Source: Diphasiastrum complanatum (Eukaryota; Streptophyta; Lycopodiopsida; Lycopodiales; Lycopodiaceae). From it: a DNA stretch of 64,000 nucleotides. Where the stretch lies: the NCBI GenBank assembly GCA_029204225.1, contig MU832010.1:1-64000 (forward strand), written 5' to 3'. Positions 25,701 to 36,280 of the stretch are shown here, piece after piece. Below the pieces are notes generated by a model. That model ran no database searches. It was not told where the DNA came from and saw nothing but the letters and a program-made list of their open reading frames with translations. Each line of letters starts with the position of its first letter. The stretch's first letter is position 1. Made by a program: the position numbers and the translations under genes.

Positions 25701-28700
25701 TGTCACTCCAGCCATCAGACATGATCGAGCACCCATAACTCTCCCAAGCCTTCCTAAGAGGCATCATCTGTGTGGTGAGCTCCTCCACCCTGGATGTAAG
25801 GTGGGTGGTACGGATAGCCTCAGCCACGGGTGGCCTGAAGCGTGGACCTACAACAGCAACTGCAGCTATAGCCCTCTTGAAGGGCTCCGTGTAAGCAATG
25901 GCAAATGGCAAGTTCAGCTCATAGATCATGTTTGCCAAAGCCTATTGGGCCTCTACCTCGAGATGGGCCTGGAAAGACACCCCCATGGACTGTTGTCTAT
26001 ACTAGGAACTGCGAGACGATCTACTGAAGGATGCCCTAGTGCGATAAGCACCCCTCGAGGAGTAGGAGGAGGTATGTCAATGGTAGGGGGGTGCCGAGGC
26101 TGGGGGGGAAATTGGGCCTGAGGTGGCTGAGGGAGATGATGTGGTTGAGGGGGATGCTAGGGATGCTGAGATGGTGGTGAAGAAGCTCCAAAAGAACCAG
26201 CCTCACCATGTTGTCTATCATCACCATCCTCATCATCAGAGTCCAAATCATCCTGATGTGTGGGGAAAGTGGATGGTATGTCCTGGGTGTCCTATGAGAG
26301 ACCATTTGGTGCCGACTCAGAGCGAAGAAATCAAAATGTATGCACTGGGCGAGTCATCTAAGTGACTGCAGGAGGACACTGTGGAAATGCACCCACTGGA
26401 ATAGATGAAGCAAAAGGAGGGGCGCGGCGTGGCGCAGTGGGCTGTGGTAGTGCGGTAGGATGTGGTGTAGTGGGCTGAGGAGCGAGTGGTGGATGTGCAT
26501 CAGGCTGCGGGGGAGAAGCAGGAACAAGAGGTGGGGGAGGACGTGGTGGTGGTGGACGAGGAGCTAGTGGATCCCGTGGGGTGGATGACACTACTGCATA
26601 TACATCAGGATCTAGTGACATACCGGCCTGCGTCAATCGTGCTCCGTAGATGTCAATGAGCCTACAACGCTCCTGAGCAGGTATGTGTGGGCAAGGGAGG
26701 GAGCCTAGGCGTTTGCCATCACCCTTGACAGCACCAAGGAGATGGCCTTTCAGCCTAGTGAGAGTGCTGACAAAACGAGCATGACAAAACCTACAGGTCC
26801 GTCCACGCGTCCCAGACCGAATGTCAAACCTAACGAACTCGGGGTATTGGTCTACCTCACCCCATAGCTCAAGCATATCTCCAGCAGGCCAGTGTTTCGA
26901 GGGCTCGTTTAATATGTCGTTTCGAAACGCGTTTGAAACGACTGGTTCTGGTTCGAAACGGGATTTATTTTTTAGGGTTTTTTTTTTTTGGAATGTGTTT
27001 TTGAGGCTTTATGCATGTCATAGACAGTCTAGTAACAAGTAGATACATCCAATTTCATGAGAATGCTCTAGAGAATGCAATTCAAGAGGAGAAGCTGTAG
27101 TATCAGGATTCAGTATGTGGTCACTGCCAACTGGTCACGACTCAGTGCTCACTTGACACTTTCCTCAGTCAATTGTTGATATTGTCACCATTCATCATAC
27201 ATATTACAGTCTCAATTTTCCAACATCCAGGAACTTCCAAAAATTGTAAAGTTTAAACAGTAAAGTTACAAACTAATAACTATTATCTATAGAAGTTAGA
27301 ACTTTTAGCTTTCAACTTACTACTTACTACTTAGAAGTTAGTTACGAGTTAGTACTTACAAGTTCGAAGTCAAGGCTCAAGCCTGAGGCCCCATGAGTCT
27401 GAAGTCAACTGTCATATGTAAACAGTAATATGTATAAATACTATGCTACAGCCCTCAGCCTAGAGTATGCCACTAATAACTATCATCTATGATCTATGCT
27501 GAGCAGTGAGTATTGAGTAGTGAGTGCCCCCCCCCAATGCCCATCCAGGCTCTAGCCTCTAACTGCCCGCCTCGGACGCTGTCGTCGTGGAGGCACTGGC
27601 ATGTCCTCAGGCTCAATGTCATCCTCCCCAACATCAGAGTCACCCTCATCCTCCTCATTCGATCCCTCACCCTCAGTGGTGGATTCCTCATCTGAGTCAG
27701 AGCTAGAGGGACTCTCAGAGGTGTCTGAGATTGCTGCATGGCTCGGGCCCTCTCCTGCGCTCCTGGTCCTGCGTGCTGCAGCTCGAGTGGTAGGCCCTGC
27801 GCAATGCACACAAGGAATCAGGACTTAGGCTCGACTCTCGAGTCTCGACATGTCATATTACTTTTAAGTTTTAACTTACAATTTACAAATTACAAATTAG
27901 TAATTACAATTTACAATCTAGTAATCTACTATCTAGTATTTCTACAAAATTTAAAAGTACTAAAAGCCAACTAATGTAACGCAGTGAATCGGGGAATTGG
28001 GCATCGAAATCAACCTGCAGCTGCCAAGGCCTCCCGATGGAGTAGAGCATAGACATCCTCCTCTTGTGATCTTGGTGGCAAGTCCGGAACCTTTGACACA
28101 TCGATCTCATCGGGATTAACCTACGAAAATTGAAATTAAACCAAAATTTTGATTCTCAATAGTAAGTACTGGTAAACGATTTAAAAAAAATAGCAAATTT
28201 GAAATGTAAATGTTGAAAGTTGAAACTTGAAGCCTGAAGGTTCTAACTTCTTAGTGTAGAGTCTAGACTTTACTATCTAGACAAATCATGATTCATGGTA
28301 CATACTAGACTCTATAGGATTCAGATTAATGATTTAATCATGAATCATGATTCATTACCTGTATGGGCTCCCCAGTCTCTCTCAACTTCTTCACAAGCCG
28401 TAGGTTGGCATGCACATACACCAACCTCTCCAGCTGCGCAGTAGAAAGTCTGTTCCTCCTCTTCGTATGAATCAGAGAGAACACACTCCAATTTCTCTCA
28501 CATGCAACTGCTGCGCAATCTTGTGAGAGGACACGGATGGCAAGTTTCTGCAACTTGGGAGCATCATTCCCATACTTCATCCACCATGAAACAGGGCGCA
28601 ATTGCCCTTCCCTCAGCATGGCAGCTGCACGACCGAAATCGAGGCGCTCTGTCCTAAACATTCAACATTCATCACCATTCAAATTTCAAAATATATTAGT

Positions 28701-31700
28701 AAATACTAAATGCTTACAAATTACTACTATTAAGTTTTAACTAGCAGCTAGCTTAAGCCTTAGACTTCAAAGTTCATACATATTACATATACATACTACA
28801 TAGATGAATACATATATGATATTACATACCTGGGTCCTGAATACATATTACAATTTACTAATTACATAGTACATAGTACATACCTGAATAAATTCAAGTC
28901 ATCCATGAGTGCTTCCTGATCCCTGGGATCAGGATAGATAGAGGCGACGTAGGAATGCCATCCTTGCCTGAGCTCTCGATCATGGAATTGATCCTCCGTC
29001 CTCCATAGTGGATGAAGCAAGCAAGCCACAACATGCAGAGGTTGATGGAACCACTGCCATCTGCCTAGAAATAGGCCCCTTACTTCTTCCAGCCTGCAAA
29101 CAATCAGTAGTTAGGACTCCAAGAGTGAAGTTTGAGGCTTGAGCATTCAAGTCTCAAGAGTCAAGATTCAAGAACTATTAAGTTTTAACTAAATTCTAAT
29201 CATGAATGTCAATGAACAATGAACATTGAAGATTCAAGAATCAACTTTGAAACTTTTAACGTAGTTACTAGACTCTAGTAATATACCTGTCAGGAACCAT
29301 GGTGGTGCAACTCTAAAGCTGCTCTCCCAGCTTATCCATAAACTCATAAAGAAGGCCTAAGGTGGAACCCTCTCTATCAGTAAGGCGAAGCACGCTATAG
29401 ATAGGCTGCATGGATATGACAATGGAGCGTGCATCATCCCAAAATGAAGTCCCCATCACAATCGCCTCAAATCTCCTGGCCTTGGCCTCTCGTGATCGGC
29501 CCCACTCTGCCCAATGGGGTGAAACCACTGTCATCCTCAGGCTTCCATGCACTTTTACGAGCCGCTCCAAAACAATGAGCATATAGGCGAACCTAGGATG
29601 AAAATCATGCAATAAGATTTGTAATTGGTCATAGCCTATAGGCAACAAGCAGGCTATACTATATAGCAAAATTCAAATTCTATGAGCACTGAAACTTGAA
29701 GCTAAAACAAAATTGCAATTTTCAAATCAAAAAATTGGAAACAGGTTGTCAGGTTGGAAGTAGGAACTTGGTTACCTAGTGGGGGCAGGCCTCAAGAGAT
29801 CCAAGGTGGAATAGGACCTGAAGATGCTCAACACCCTCTATCTCTTGGTGACAAATCTCACCAAGAATCGTGCCATGTCTACAACCTCCTTGACCCAGGG
29901 TAATCTCCCAATGTCTAGGAGGTCAAGACAATGTGCAGCACATGGACTCCAGAAAATCCAAGGGTACTTCTCATTCACCATCTTCCCCATGGCAACACAA
30001 TTGGACGCGTTGTCTGTGACAACCTACATTGGAATTCCGACAAAGGTCGAATCATAACTCATGAACAATGAACATTCACAATTGAGCATTCCGGAAGCAA
30101 ATGCAAATGCAAATTGCAAATGTAAATGGCAAGTGCAAATTGCAACGTTCAAAACAATAATCATGATTCACAAAATGTAAGTTGTAACTTGTAACCTACT
30201 AAGTTCTAACTTCAAAGCTGAGAGCTCAATGTCGAAAGTTTCAAAGTTGAAACTTGAAAGTGGCAAGTGGCAAGTGCATACCTGGACAACATTCTCTTTT
30301 CCGACCTCCTCAATGGCCTGTGAGATGTACTCAAATAATCTCCTGCCATCCAATGCCATGCCTGGCTCCGACGTATCAATGGATCTCAAAAACATGGTGC
30401 CCATGCAAGAAGACACCAATATATTCACAAGATGGCGCCTCCTTGCATCGGTCCAACCATCTGATATTATAGTGCATCCAAACCTAAAACATTCGACAAC
30501 ACTTTCAAGTTTCAACTAACTAAGTTGCAACTTGCAATTTGCAAATTTGGAGATTGAAATTTCAAAGTTAGAAACTTCAAACTTGAAAGTACTAAATTTC
30601 TAAAGTAGTAAGTGGCAAGTGCAAATGTTTTGAAGATGTAAAGTACCAGGTTACAGGTATACCTCGCCCATGACTTCCTAATGGGCTGTAGGTCAGCATC
30701 CACGGACTGCCGCTCAGCATGTAGCTCTCTCGTCCTCAGCTGCTCCATGGTCGGGCCCTCCCACTCAACACCGATACGAGATACTGCTCGCATCATATCC
30801 CTCCATGCAGGGGTTTGTGCCACATGAAAAGAGAGGTCACACAAGTAAAAGCACCTCCTAACAGCAATAGCAGTTGCATCCCTGTGCGACTGCTGGAAGG
30901 CTGTCACAAAAACATCCCTGCCTCTCACATGTCCTCGACCCCGTCCCCTAAAAGTGCTACCAATAGCACTACTGCCGGCCCCACCAACTGGCACTACAGG
31001 AGTCTCTCCAGAAGAAGGTGGAATGGATGCTGCAGCGGAGCTAGTGCCGGCTACATGTGCCGGCTGCGATGGGGAATCTCGGCGCTCTGCCGCACCTATA
31101 ACAATAACATTGGTGTTACAACTTACTACTAACTAGTTACGTAGCAGGCTTTAGGTAATAAATTATAGTCACTGGTCAGTGAGAGAGCTCAGGGAACAGT
31201 CAGTCAGTCACTAATTACTTAATACCCATTAGTAAATCGTAATCAAAGTTTAAAGTTATAGAATAAACTTTTAAGTTTTAGCTTTAGATCAAATTTCAAA
31301 TTTTCAATCAATGTCATTGATCAAACAAGATTCATGAATCACTTGTGCCTGAAGTAGTGGCAGGAGAGTCGTCCCCGATCCCGGCAATCCTCAGTGACTC
31401 TGGGGCCTGAGTGCAAACGGCGATCTCACATCCTCGAAGACGTAAAAGATGCGCACTAATTCGAACGGGGCCACCTCCATAAGTGTTCCCGCAATACTTG
31501 CAAGTCCACTTCTTCGTGCCAGATGTGCCATAAGCTGAATTAAGGGTGACGTGATCCCATAAGGGATCCCGCTGTCTAGGCATTGCTAATAGCTATCTAG
31601 TGTCAACAAAACAATAACTGTATTAAATTCAGGCTTCAAATTAAAAACTAATCCTAAATTTTAATTTCAAAACGGTAAACCTATGCTCTAAGTTGTAACC

Positions 31701-31986
31701 TCAATCTATCCTCAATCTATCCCTATCCTCTCTCTCTCTAGACTCTCTCTCTCTCAATCTCACACACACACACACACATGTCACGACAGTCTCAAGACTC
31801 ACACACACACACCACACAGTGCACACACACAAACACACAAACAAAAACACAGTTCAAAGTTTAACACACCACCATACACACAAACACACCACCACACTCA
31901 AAGTTGAAAGTTCACACACATGTCACACACACACACACACACTCCCTCTACTTCACAATGCACACAAACACAAACACTCCCTCTCT

Positions 31987-32045
<59 letters not shown>

Positions 32046-34861
32046 GGGTTTTTCTAACGTGCCAAAGAGTGAAAACACTCGAACCCGTTTCAGCGTTCGA
32101 AACGTGTTTCGATGAAGCACTGCAGCAGGCATGGTGTGAGACGGTATAGGAAACAGGAAGTACGGAAGTGAAGTACGAAAGAAGTGCAAGAAAAGACAAA
32201 TGAGTTACCGTTCGGTCAAAAGAAACCGGTCCTGGATAAGTGGATATGCGCTCCCACGGAATGCAATGAACCTGGGAATGCCAACCCGGAACCCTATCAA
32301 GCTAAACCCCTAAACCTCCAGAAAAGGCCCTCCATAATGCAAAAAACCTGTATTTTTTCTAAATCAAAACCCTAACCTTCTCTCTCCAGATAGGCTCGTA
32401 CAGTCTCTCTCTAGACTGTCCCAATCTCTCTCTATGATCCAAAATCCCTAAACCCTAAAAATAGACCTATTTGCATGAGGGAATGCTAAAAAAAAGCTGT
32501 TTTTGACCAAAAAAAGCACACCTACAACTAAACCCTAATTATCTCTCTCTACAAAGGCCACTAAAGTCTCTCTCTACCCTGCCCTATTCTCTCCCATCAA
32601 TCTGAGCAGCCCTCTCTCTCAAACCAAAGCGCCCTCTCTCTCAATCTCTACCACAACAAATGTGAAATGAGGACCAAAAAATGAGCATTGAGGGGTTTTG
32701 GGGGAAAAAAATTAATTGATTAATTACCAAATTCACAGATGATTTCATAGATTTCACAGATGATACAGATTTGACAGATTTCACATGATGTACAGATGAT
32801 TTGACAGATGTGAAATCATCTGAAATCATCACTGATTTCACAGATTTCACATGATGTACAGATGATTTGACAGATGATACAGATGATTTGAGTCATTTGA
32901 CAGATGATACAGATGATTTCACAGATGATACAGATGATTGACAGATTTCACAGATGATTTCACAGAATTCACAGATTTTTTTGGCCCTTTTTTTTCATAT
33001 TTTTGGGTTATTTTTGGGGGGGAAACTAAAATAAAAATTAATTAATTAATCAGTACGGTTCACACGGTTCTGGGCACAAAAATTTAAGAACCGTACGGTG
33101 CACTGTACGATTCTCAAAACCGTGGTGAACAAATAACGGTTCAATAATTCTATGATTTATATAAAATATATCATATATTAATCTCTCATTTACAAGTTCA
33201 TTGTGGTGTGGAATAACAGTTTAGCATAATGATTCACAAAAGAGTAGACGTGAAACCAAGGAGGTTTTCATAGCTTCGTGTTCTATCATGGGCCAAACTA
33301 CATTGTTGACGAATTAACAGTTTCCAAATGGGACGTCATCTTTGGTGCACATTTGTGAAATTGTCAGATGGGCCATGTGTTATAGTGTCTCAGAAATACA
33401 ACCTGGAATCCAATCATATTATACTCAAATTAGATTTCTTTTACTTAGTGGCATGTCTTGCCACCATAAGTACCTTGGCGACATCATTGTCAAGGTCAAC
33501 AAGGGGACCTAGAATGTGCATCATCTCAGACTTGAATGCGTACAAGGCTAGGGCTCAATGTGCAACACATAGCAACCACATGTGAGGGGCTATAATAACA
33601 CAGTTCCCAGCAGTATGGAATGAGGTCATTCTGTATGGCAATCAAAATGTGGAAAAAATCCCATGTTCAATACTGAGCATACTTCTTATTGAAATCAATT
33701 TCTTTGTTAGAAGTTTAAAAAGAAAATACTTATTTCCTGAACATGTTCCGTTCGGAACAAAAAGGAGCATATCACCCCCAAAATAACTTAACGGGTTCAT
33801 ATATCAAGAAATGGTTCAGTGCTTTCCTTGGCACTCAACCTTATCTTGCTCTTGCTTTGATGGCCACATGAAGTTCTTGATCTTAACTTTTACTAATTGC
33901 ATAGAAGGGTCACAGAGTAAGAATTAATTTCAATAAATTCAAGTTTCGAAACACATACAACAAAGATTTCTTCCATGATTCAATAAAACTAGCTCAGAAA
34001 TATGCAATTAAAAGAAATCTATAAATCCTACAATTTGGCTAATTGCAGGCTTCAAAATGCCTAAGTTTTGAAAAAACCATTTCCATGTGGTAGCAGATTG
34101 AAAAGTTCTACTGACCTGAAATGTTATAGCGAGCAATGCGATGTACAGAATTCGTAATAACTGACTTTCCCACATTGGGAATGCCCACCACCATGGTTAG
34201 CAAAGTTTGCTCCTTTCTAATGGCCTCACTTAGACTTGTTCTCACTTGCCTAACCATCTATGTCATTTGAAACCAACCCACAAAGAAAATTGTAGAGTCT
34301 TCACAAATAGGAATATATTGTTCTTGTAAACACGACCATGAAACATTGGAAATGCTTAGAACTTACATTCTTGACAGACTCCTTGTTGTGAGCATTAACA
34401 AATACGTGATCTTGCTTACAAGCCTCAAAATACTCGCTCCATCTCTGCACCATAATAAGCTTATAGCAGTCAAGTAATTTTAATTTATTCAAAAAAAAGA
34501 TACGCCATTTAAGTTTTTTTCAATTGATTGATTGCAGCGTTTTCCTATGTTTAGATCTTAGAAAACCGTTCCGACCCTTTTTGGTCGGAACCTACGGCAT
34601 CGGAATGTTTTCCTTTTACATCCAACAAAAGAAAATTGGCATGGATATAAATATTTTCTTTGCTAAAAAAATACAAATTTTTTATATTTATTTTTCCGGT
34701 CATGTTCCAGAACAGATCGCGTTCCAGAACTCATTCCGTTCCAGAATGGGCAACTATGGTTTAGATGGACACATTATGTTTCATACTAACAAAAGCATCG
34801 GCTCAACTCTACATGTACCTTATTTTGGTCCCATAGAACGCTTTTAGTCTCAGTGCATGTG

Positions 34862-34925
<64 letters not shown>

Positions 34926-35323
34926 GTAAAACATGAGCTTGTCCTAATAATCTTATATCAAACAACACCAAAATCTAACCCAGCATTACCCCTTTCAAGT
35001 TCCTCACTACAAATGCACCCGTCTTTTGGTGCCCTTTTGGCTTGCTACCCTACTCCATGGAACTCATCTCCTATGCAATGACACAACTAGGCTTCATTCA
35101 AGCTCTTGCACAATCACATTTTTTTGACAAGTACATGACCTACACACACAAGTAGCCTAGCTCCCAATTGAAATAAGTAGGTAACAATTTTTAAATTTGG
35201 ACAGTGGCACCACTTTACATTTGACATGTTTGGATTGGCTAGGTCCATCTTGTTCAACACAATCAAATGCTTTTTTCGCCTCAAAATCTCTTGTAGCTCG
35301 ATATTTGCTGAAGATATGGGTAC
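16730..35323 (-). CDS. MTG1/RbgA-family circularly permuted GTPase (7 exons visible, N-terminus missing)
   Basis: Minus-strand exons are 35323-35219, 34444-34367, 34257-34116, 19577-19507, 18756-18660, 18541-18384 and 16999-16730 (TAA at 16732-16730). All have AG/GT borders and the phases agree throughout. In order they encode VPISSANIELQ...LNKMDLA (G4, NKxD); RWSEYFEACKQDHVF...HNKESV (G5-like); MVVGIPNVGKSVITNS (G1/P-loop); VGPLPGVTQQIS (switch, G2); IYLLDTPGVLVPNISN (G3); KDSVVGEERLARYLLGLLNS; and a C-terminal domain TLLDYVGNVEDEHDMEVLVD...YRIGKLGAYTWDIVP. The order G4-G5-G1-G2-G3 is the hallmark of circularly permuted GTPases. By family these assemble the large ribosomal subunit in mitochondria or plastids. 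The start exon (a GHM...EVRDAR-type segment) was not found up to 64 kb. Confidence 0.9.
17000..18383 (-). other. intron between the last two MTG1-like exons
   Basis: Starts with GTACCA at 18383 on the minus strand and ends with TGTGCAG at 17000. No coding motif was recognised. Joining the flanking exons directly keeps the frame, but a linker exon cannot be excluded because the segment between KFKK and the C-terminal domain is variable in this family. Confidence 0.55.
20262..20291. repeat. GCGGTAC/GTACCGC palindrome, probable transposon-end motif
   Basis: GGTCCTGCGGTAC and GTACCGCGGGACC form a near-perfect inverted repeat with a 3-4-nt centre, about 310 bp upstream of a BED-finger reading frame. 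This resembles the palindromic words seen at the ends of the other hAT families here. Confidence 0.6.
20393..21220 (+). pseudogene. hAT transposase N-terminal fragment with BED zinc finger
   Basis: The likely start is ATG 20603, giving MVQSNLADLWDEVDVV. A BED-type finger follows at about 20690-20760: VRCRYCLVEF...LTRLKGHLLG. Then comes a PVRQRLLDTYGPRLV segment. It parallels the hAT-B N-terminus on the opposite strand near 26.8 kb (CRFCHARFVSTLTRLKGHLLG...RCRLIDIYGARL). About 160 codons after the finger, similarity stops and sequence of the copia-1 LTR begins, so the rest of the transposase is absent. BED fingers bind the transposon ends. It is a dead fragment in the MTG1-like intron. Confidence 0.75.
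21110..21663 (+). mobile_element. copia-1 5' LTR (left edge approximate)
   Basis: The region ends ...ATAGAACA directly before the primer-binding site TGGTATCAGAGC. An internal stretch (TTAGCGTTAATTAGTC, TATCTTGTAAAC, GATCATAAA) parallels the copia-3 LTR at 55,855-55,940 (TTAGCGTAATC, TATCTTGTGATC, GATCATAAA). The TG start could not be fixed. Confidence 0.6.
21664..21675 (+). other. copia-1 primer-binding site
   Basis: TGGTATCAGAGC, the usual initiator-tRNA-Met complement of plant LTR retrotransposons. The same word precedes the gypsy-B interior at 47,421. Confidence 0.9.
21677..24140 (+). pseudogene. copia-1 gag-pol remnant (gag N-terminus deleted, RT truncated)
   Basis: The first frame (21677-22864) starts next to the primer site and already lies at the end of gag. 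It has a zinc knuckle CNHCHKPGHTANKC and a damaged second one (CMHGKKKGHSAYDC), then protease VIDSGATSHITC, the GAG-pre-integrase region (LWHRRMYHLNMRSL) and the integrase start (HSDVCGPM, FIDDYSRMTTIYYL). After frameshifts it continues through integrase (VEGARCMMAQAQLPGQFW, LENKTPYEMWTGRKPNLSYV), the linker (RRSTRQRRPPDRYSDNLQWS) and RT (WTLEPL...[60 protein letters not shown]). It stops at about 24,140, before the YVDD motif, where hAT-B sequence begins. The UBN2 gag domain is missing, so this is a deletion derivative. Confidence 0.9.
24230..26876 (-). pseudogene. hAT-B transposase (BED + DUF659 + hAT RNase H-like + dimerisation)
   Basis: Minus strand. 26876-26358 encodes MLELWGEVDQYPEFVRFDIR with a BED finger CRFCHARF...LKGHLLG, then a long Pro-rich linker. 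25938-25033 encodes the catalytic core: CSIMSDGWSDTRRRPVINIL (first Asp), VVQVVTDNASNCVHMSHLL (second Asp), CAARSIDLILGDIGRLPW and DLKKPAPTRFAF. 24807-24520 encodes WLSERQASDMELGLDWLRYL and VTWWNLYGFAFPALQKLALR. 24440-24330 encodes the hAT dimerisation motif CELNWSTFSLIHTKRRTRL...ARLVFCNTNARL. Gaps between these blocks look like introns, but not every splice site was resolved. It is interrupted near its start by hAT-A and truncated at its 3' end, so probably inactive. Confidence 0.85.
26882..26889 (+). repeat. left 8-bp target-site duplication of hAT-A
   Basis: CAGCAGGC, identical to 32123-32130. Confidence 0.95.
27552..31583 (-). pseudogene. hAT-A transposase gene, about 9 exons, two in-frame stops
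   Basis: Exons (minus, approximate): 31583-31332 BED finger (WTCKYCGNTYGGG...ISAHLL); 31095-30664 (RGRGRGHVRGRD, ADLQPIRKSWAR); 30484-30283 (FGCTIISDGWTDARRRHLVN...IEEVGKENVVQ); 30027-29778 (VVTDNASNCVAMGK, CAAHCLDLLDIGRLPWV, LLRPAPTR); 29592-29289 (FAYMLIVLERLVKVHG, FWDDARSIVISMQPIYSVL); 29095-28884 (WQWFHQPLHVVACLLHPLW); 28660-28360 (SWWMKYGNDAPKLQKLAIRV, CERNWSVFSLIHTKRRNRL, LVYVHANLRL); 28122-28012; 27805-27552 acidic tail. Catalytic Asp motifs and the hAT dimerisation region are present. TAG codons at 29840-29838 (after FVTKR) and 29315-29313 interrupt an otherwise good gene. Introns are AT-rich with standard GT/AG borders. Confidence 0.85.
31730..32043 (+). repeat. (CA)n and (CT)n simple-sequence block
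   Basis: Alternating CACACA runs (31,763-31,960) followed by about 26 CT units (31,990-32,043). It lies in the 5' leader of hAT-A, between its BED exon and its terminus. Confidence 0.95.
32123..32130 (+). repeat. right 8-bp target-site duplication of hAT-A
   Basis: CAGCAGGC, identical to 26882-26889. Confidence 0.95.
32735..32972 (+). repeat. minisatellite of ACAGATGAT / TTTGACAGAT words
   Basis: Roughly 15-18 degenerate units of 10-15 bp such as ACAGATGATTTGACAG and ACAGATGATACAGATGATTT, plus one inverted stretch (GTGAAATCATCTGAAATCATC, about 32,810). It lies inside the 5' end region of hAT-B. Confidence 0.9.
33126..34115. other. intron sequence between the hAT-B end and the P-loop exon
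   Basis: Non-coding. It contains GTTCCGTTCGGAAC at about 33,748, a palindrome-like word also found near 34,570. Confidence 0.5.
34555..34750. repeat. cluster of GTTCC/GGAAC words, possible miniature transposon end
   Basis: CCGTTCCGACC...GGTCGGAACC (about 34,567-34,592) is an inverted repeat. GTTCCAGAAC, CGTTCCAGAAC and CCGTTCCAGAATGG follow at 34,702-34,750. It sits in the intron between MTG1-like exons 1 and 2 (as seen). Confidence 0.5.
34867..34924 (+). repeat. (CT)n microsatellite
   Basis: About 29 CT units in an intron of the MTG1-like gene. Confidence 0.97.
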
Positions 35324-36280
35324 CTATGAGCAGCCAGAAAAGTAAGAAAACAAGCCAAGGTGTTAGCTCGTAAATGTAGCAATATGTTTAAACATTTACA
35401 TAGTGTGAGTTGTGATCAACCAAAAAAGAGGGATGAAAGGAAATTTTATTGATTTCATTGAAGTACCATGGTGCATAAGACTAACAATGTACAAACTTTG
35501 GAACAATTATCATGTGGAAGCACAATGCGTCTCTACAACAAAAGAGAACTAGATACTATGCATTAGTTATATCTAGCTAATTCAGATCTTAAAATACTCC
35601 AAGGTTTGATAAAAAAATAAGAAGCAAAGTAGATTAATTGAAAACATGATCCAAGTGCTAGAGATGCTTAAATTTAGCTAGAGATCTCATCTTAAATGAG
35701 GGGTCAAAATAAGGCTATGATCTTGGTCTAAGGTGTCACAAGACTATGATGTTGATGTGATATGGGATATTTCATGGGAGATGATAGGACGTCATTGGCA
35801 CCCATGATTTATATCAAATAACCTGCCAGCCATGTGTGCATCTTGCTTCAAGTCTAACTACTCTCGCTATCATCATATGGAAAAGAGAGAGAGATAAGCC
35901 TAGACTAAAAGGAGTTTGTAGTAAGCATGTTAATTGTTAGTGGTCAAATATCAAAACCTCTTGTTAAGACAATCCTGATTAGGAGTAAACACAGATGTAC
36001 GTGTGAATCTGGAATTGAAATTCGTGATTCGCAAAAAAAATTGTAAATACATGCAACATGGGTATCGATAGAAAGAGCACAAATAGAGGATTAAGATTGA
36101 ATAGGGTTCTAGTAGTTTCAGGTCCAATTATGGGCAGTTAGGTGAGATCTCGTTCATATGAAATGAACTACGTGTGTGTGTCATAAGCCTGACCCAATTG
36201 GCATTGGATTAAATGGGTTTCTAGTAGTTTCAGCTGCATAACTCCATTTATTCTATATGTGTAAGTTAATTTTTTTTCAA
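35324..36280. other. non-coding flank upstream of first visible MTG1-like exon
   Basis: The acceptor CTCATAG lies at 35330-35324 (minus). I searched for the expected upstream GTPase segment (GHM, EVRDAR) and did not find it here, so the intron extends beyond 36.3 kb or the exon lies outside the window. Confidence 0.5.

Larger units (their letters stand above)
26890..32122 (-). mobile_element. hAT-A transposon, complete with termini
   Basis: Left end CAGTGTTTCGAGGG and right end (complement) CAGTGCTTCATCGAAACA give short terminal inverted repeats starting CAGTG. The element is flanked by identical 8-bp direct repeats CAGCAGGC, the hAT hallmark. Palindromic GTTTCGAAACG words sit just inside both ends (26,923-26,965 and 32,080-32,110). 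Total 5,233 bp. The transposase is on the minus strand in about nine exons. It lies inside hAT-B. Confidence 0.95.
24150..33125 (-). mobile_element. hAT-B transposon, split by hAT-A
   Basis: Transposase parts lie on the minus strand at 26876-24230. The 5' end region, with repeated GTACGGTTC/GAACCGTAC words, is at 33,050-33,125. Between them hAT-A occupies 26,890-32,122. The interior next to the 5' end (TTTTTGGGTTATTTTTGGGG, AATTAATTAAT) recurs inverted at 36.35-36.45 kb in the second hAT-B copy. The 3' end is missing: acidic C-terminal coding text stops at about 24,150 against copia-1. Confidence 0.75.
19578..34115 (-). other. 14.5-kb intron of the MTG1-like gene filled with transposons
   Basis: Donor GTCAGT at 34115 and acceptor TCTAG at 19578 (minus strand). 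It contains an orphan BED-finger hAT piece, copia-1, hAT-B and hAT-A, a minisatellite and several microsatellites. hAT-A and hAT-B lie in the same sense as the host gene, copia-1 antisense. Confidence 0.85.

Noticed and set aside
25498-26121. 207-codon plus-strand frame
   Set aside because: Antisense shadow of the hAT-B transposase core (SDGWSD, TDNASN on the minus strand).
31819-32199. Open frames rich in His-Thr or Ser-Leu/Arg-Glu repeats
   Set aside because: Translations of (CA)n and (CT)n simple repeats in the hAT-A leader.
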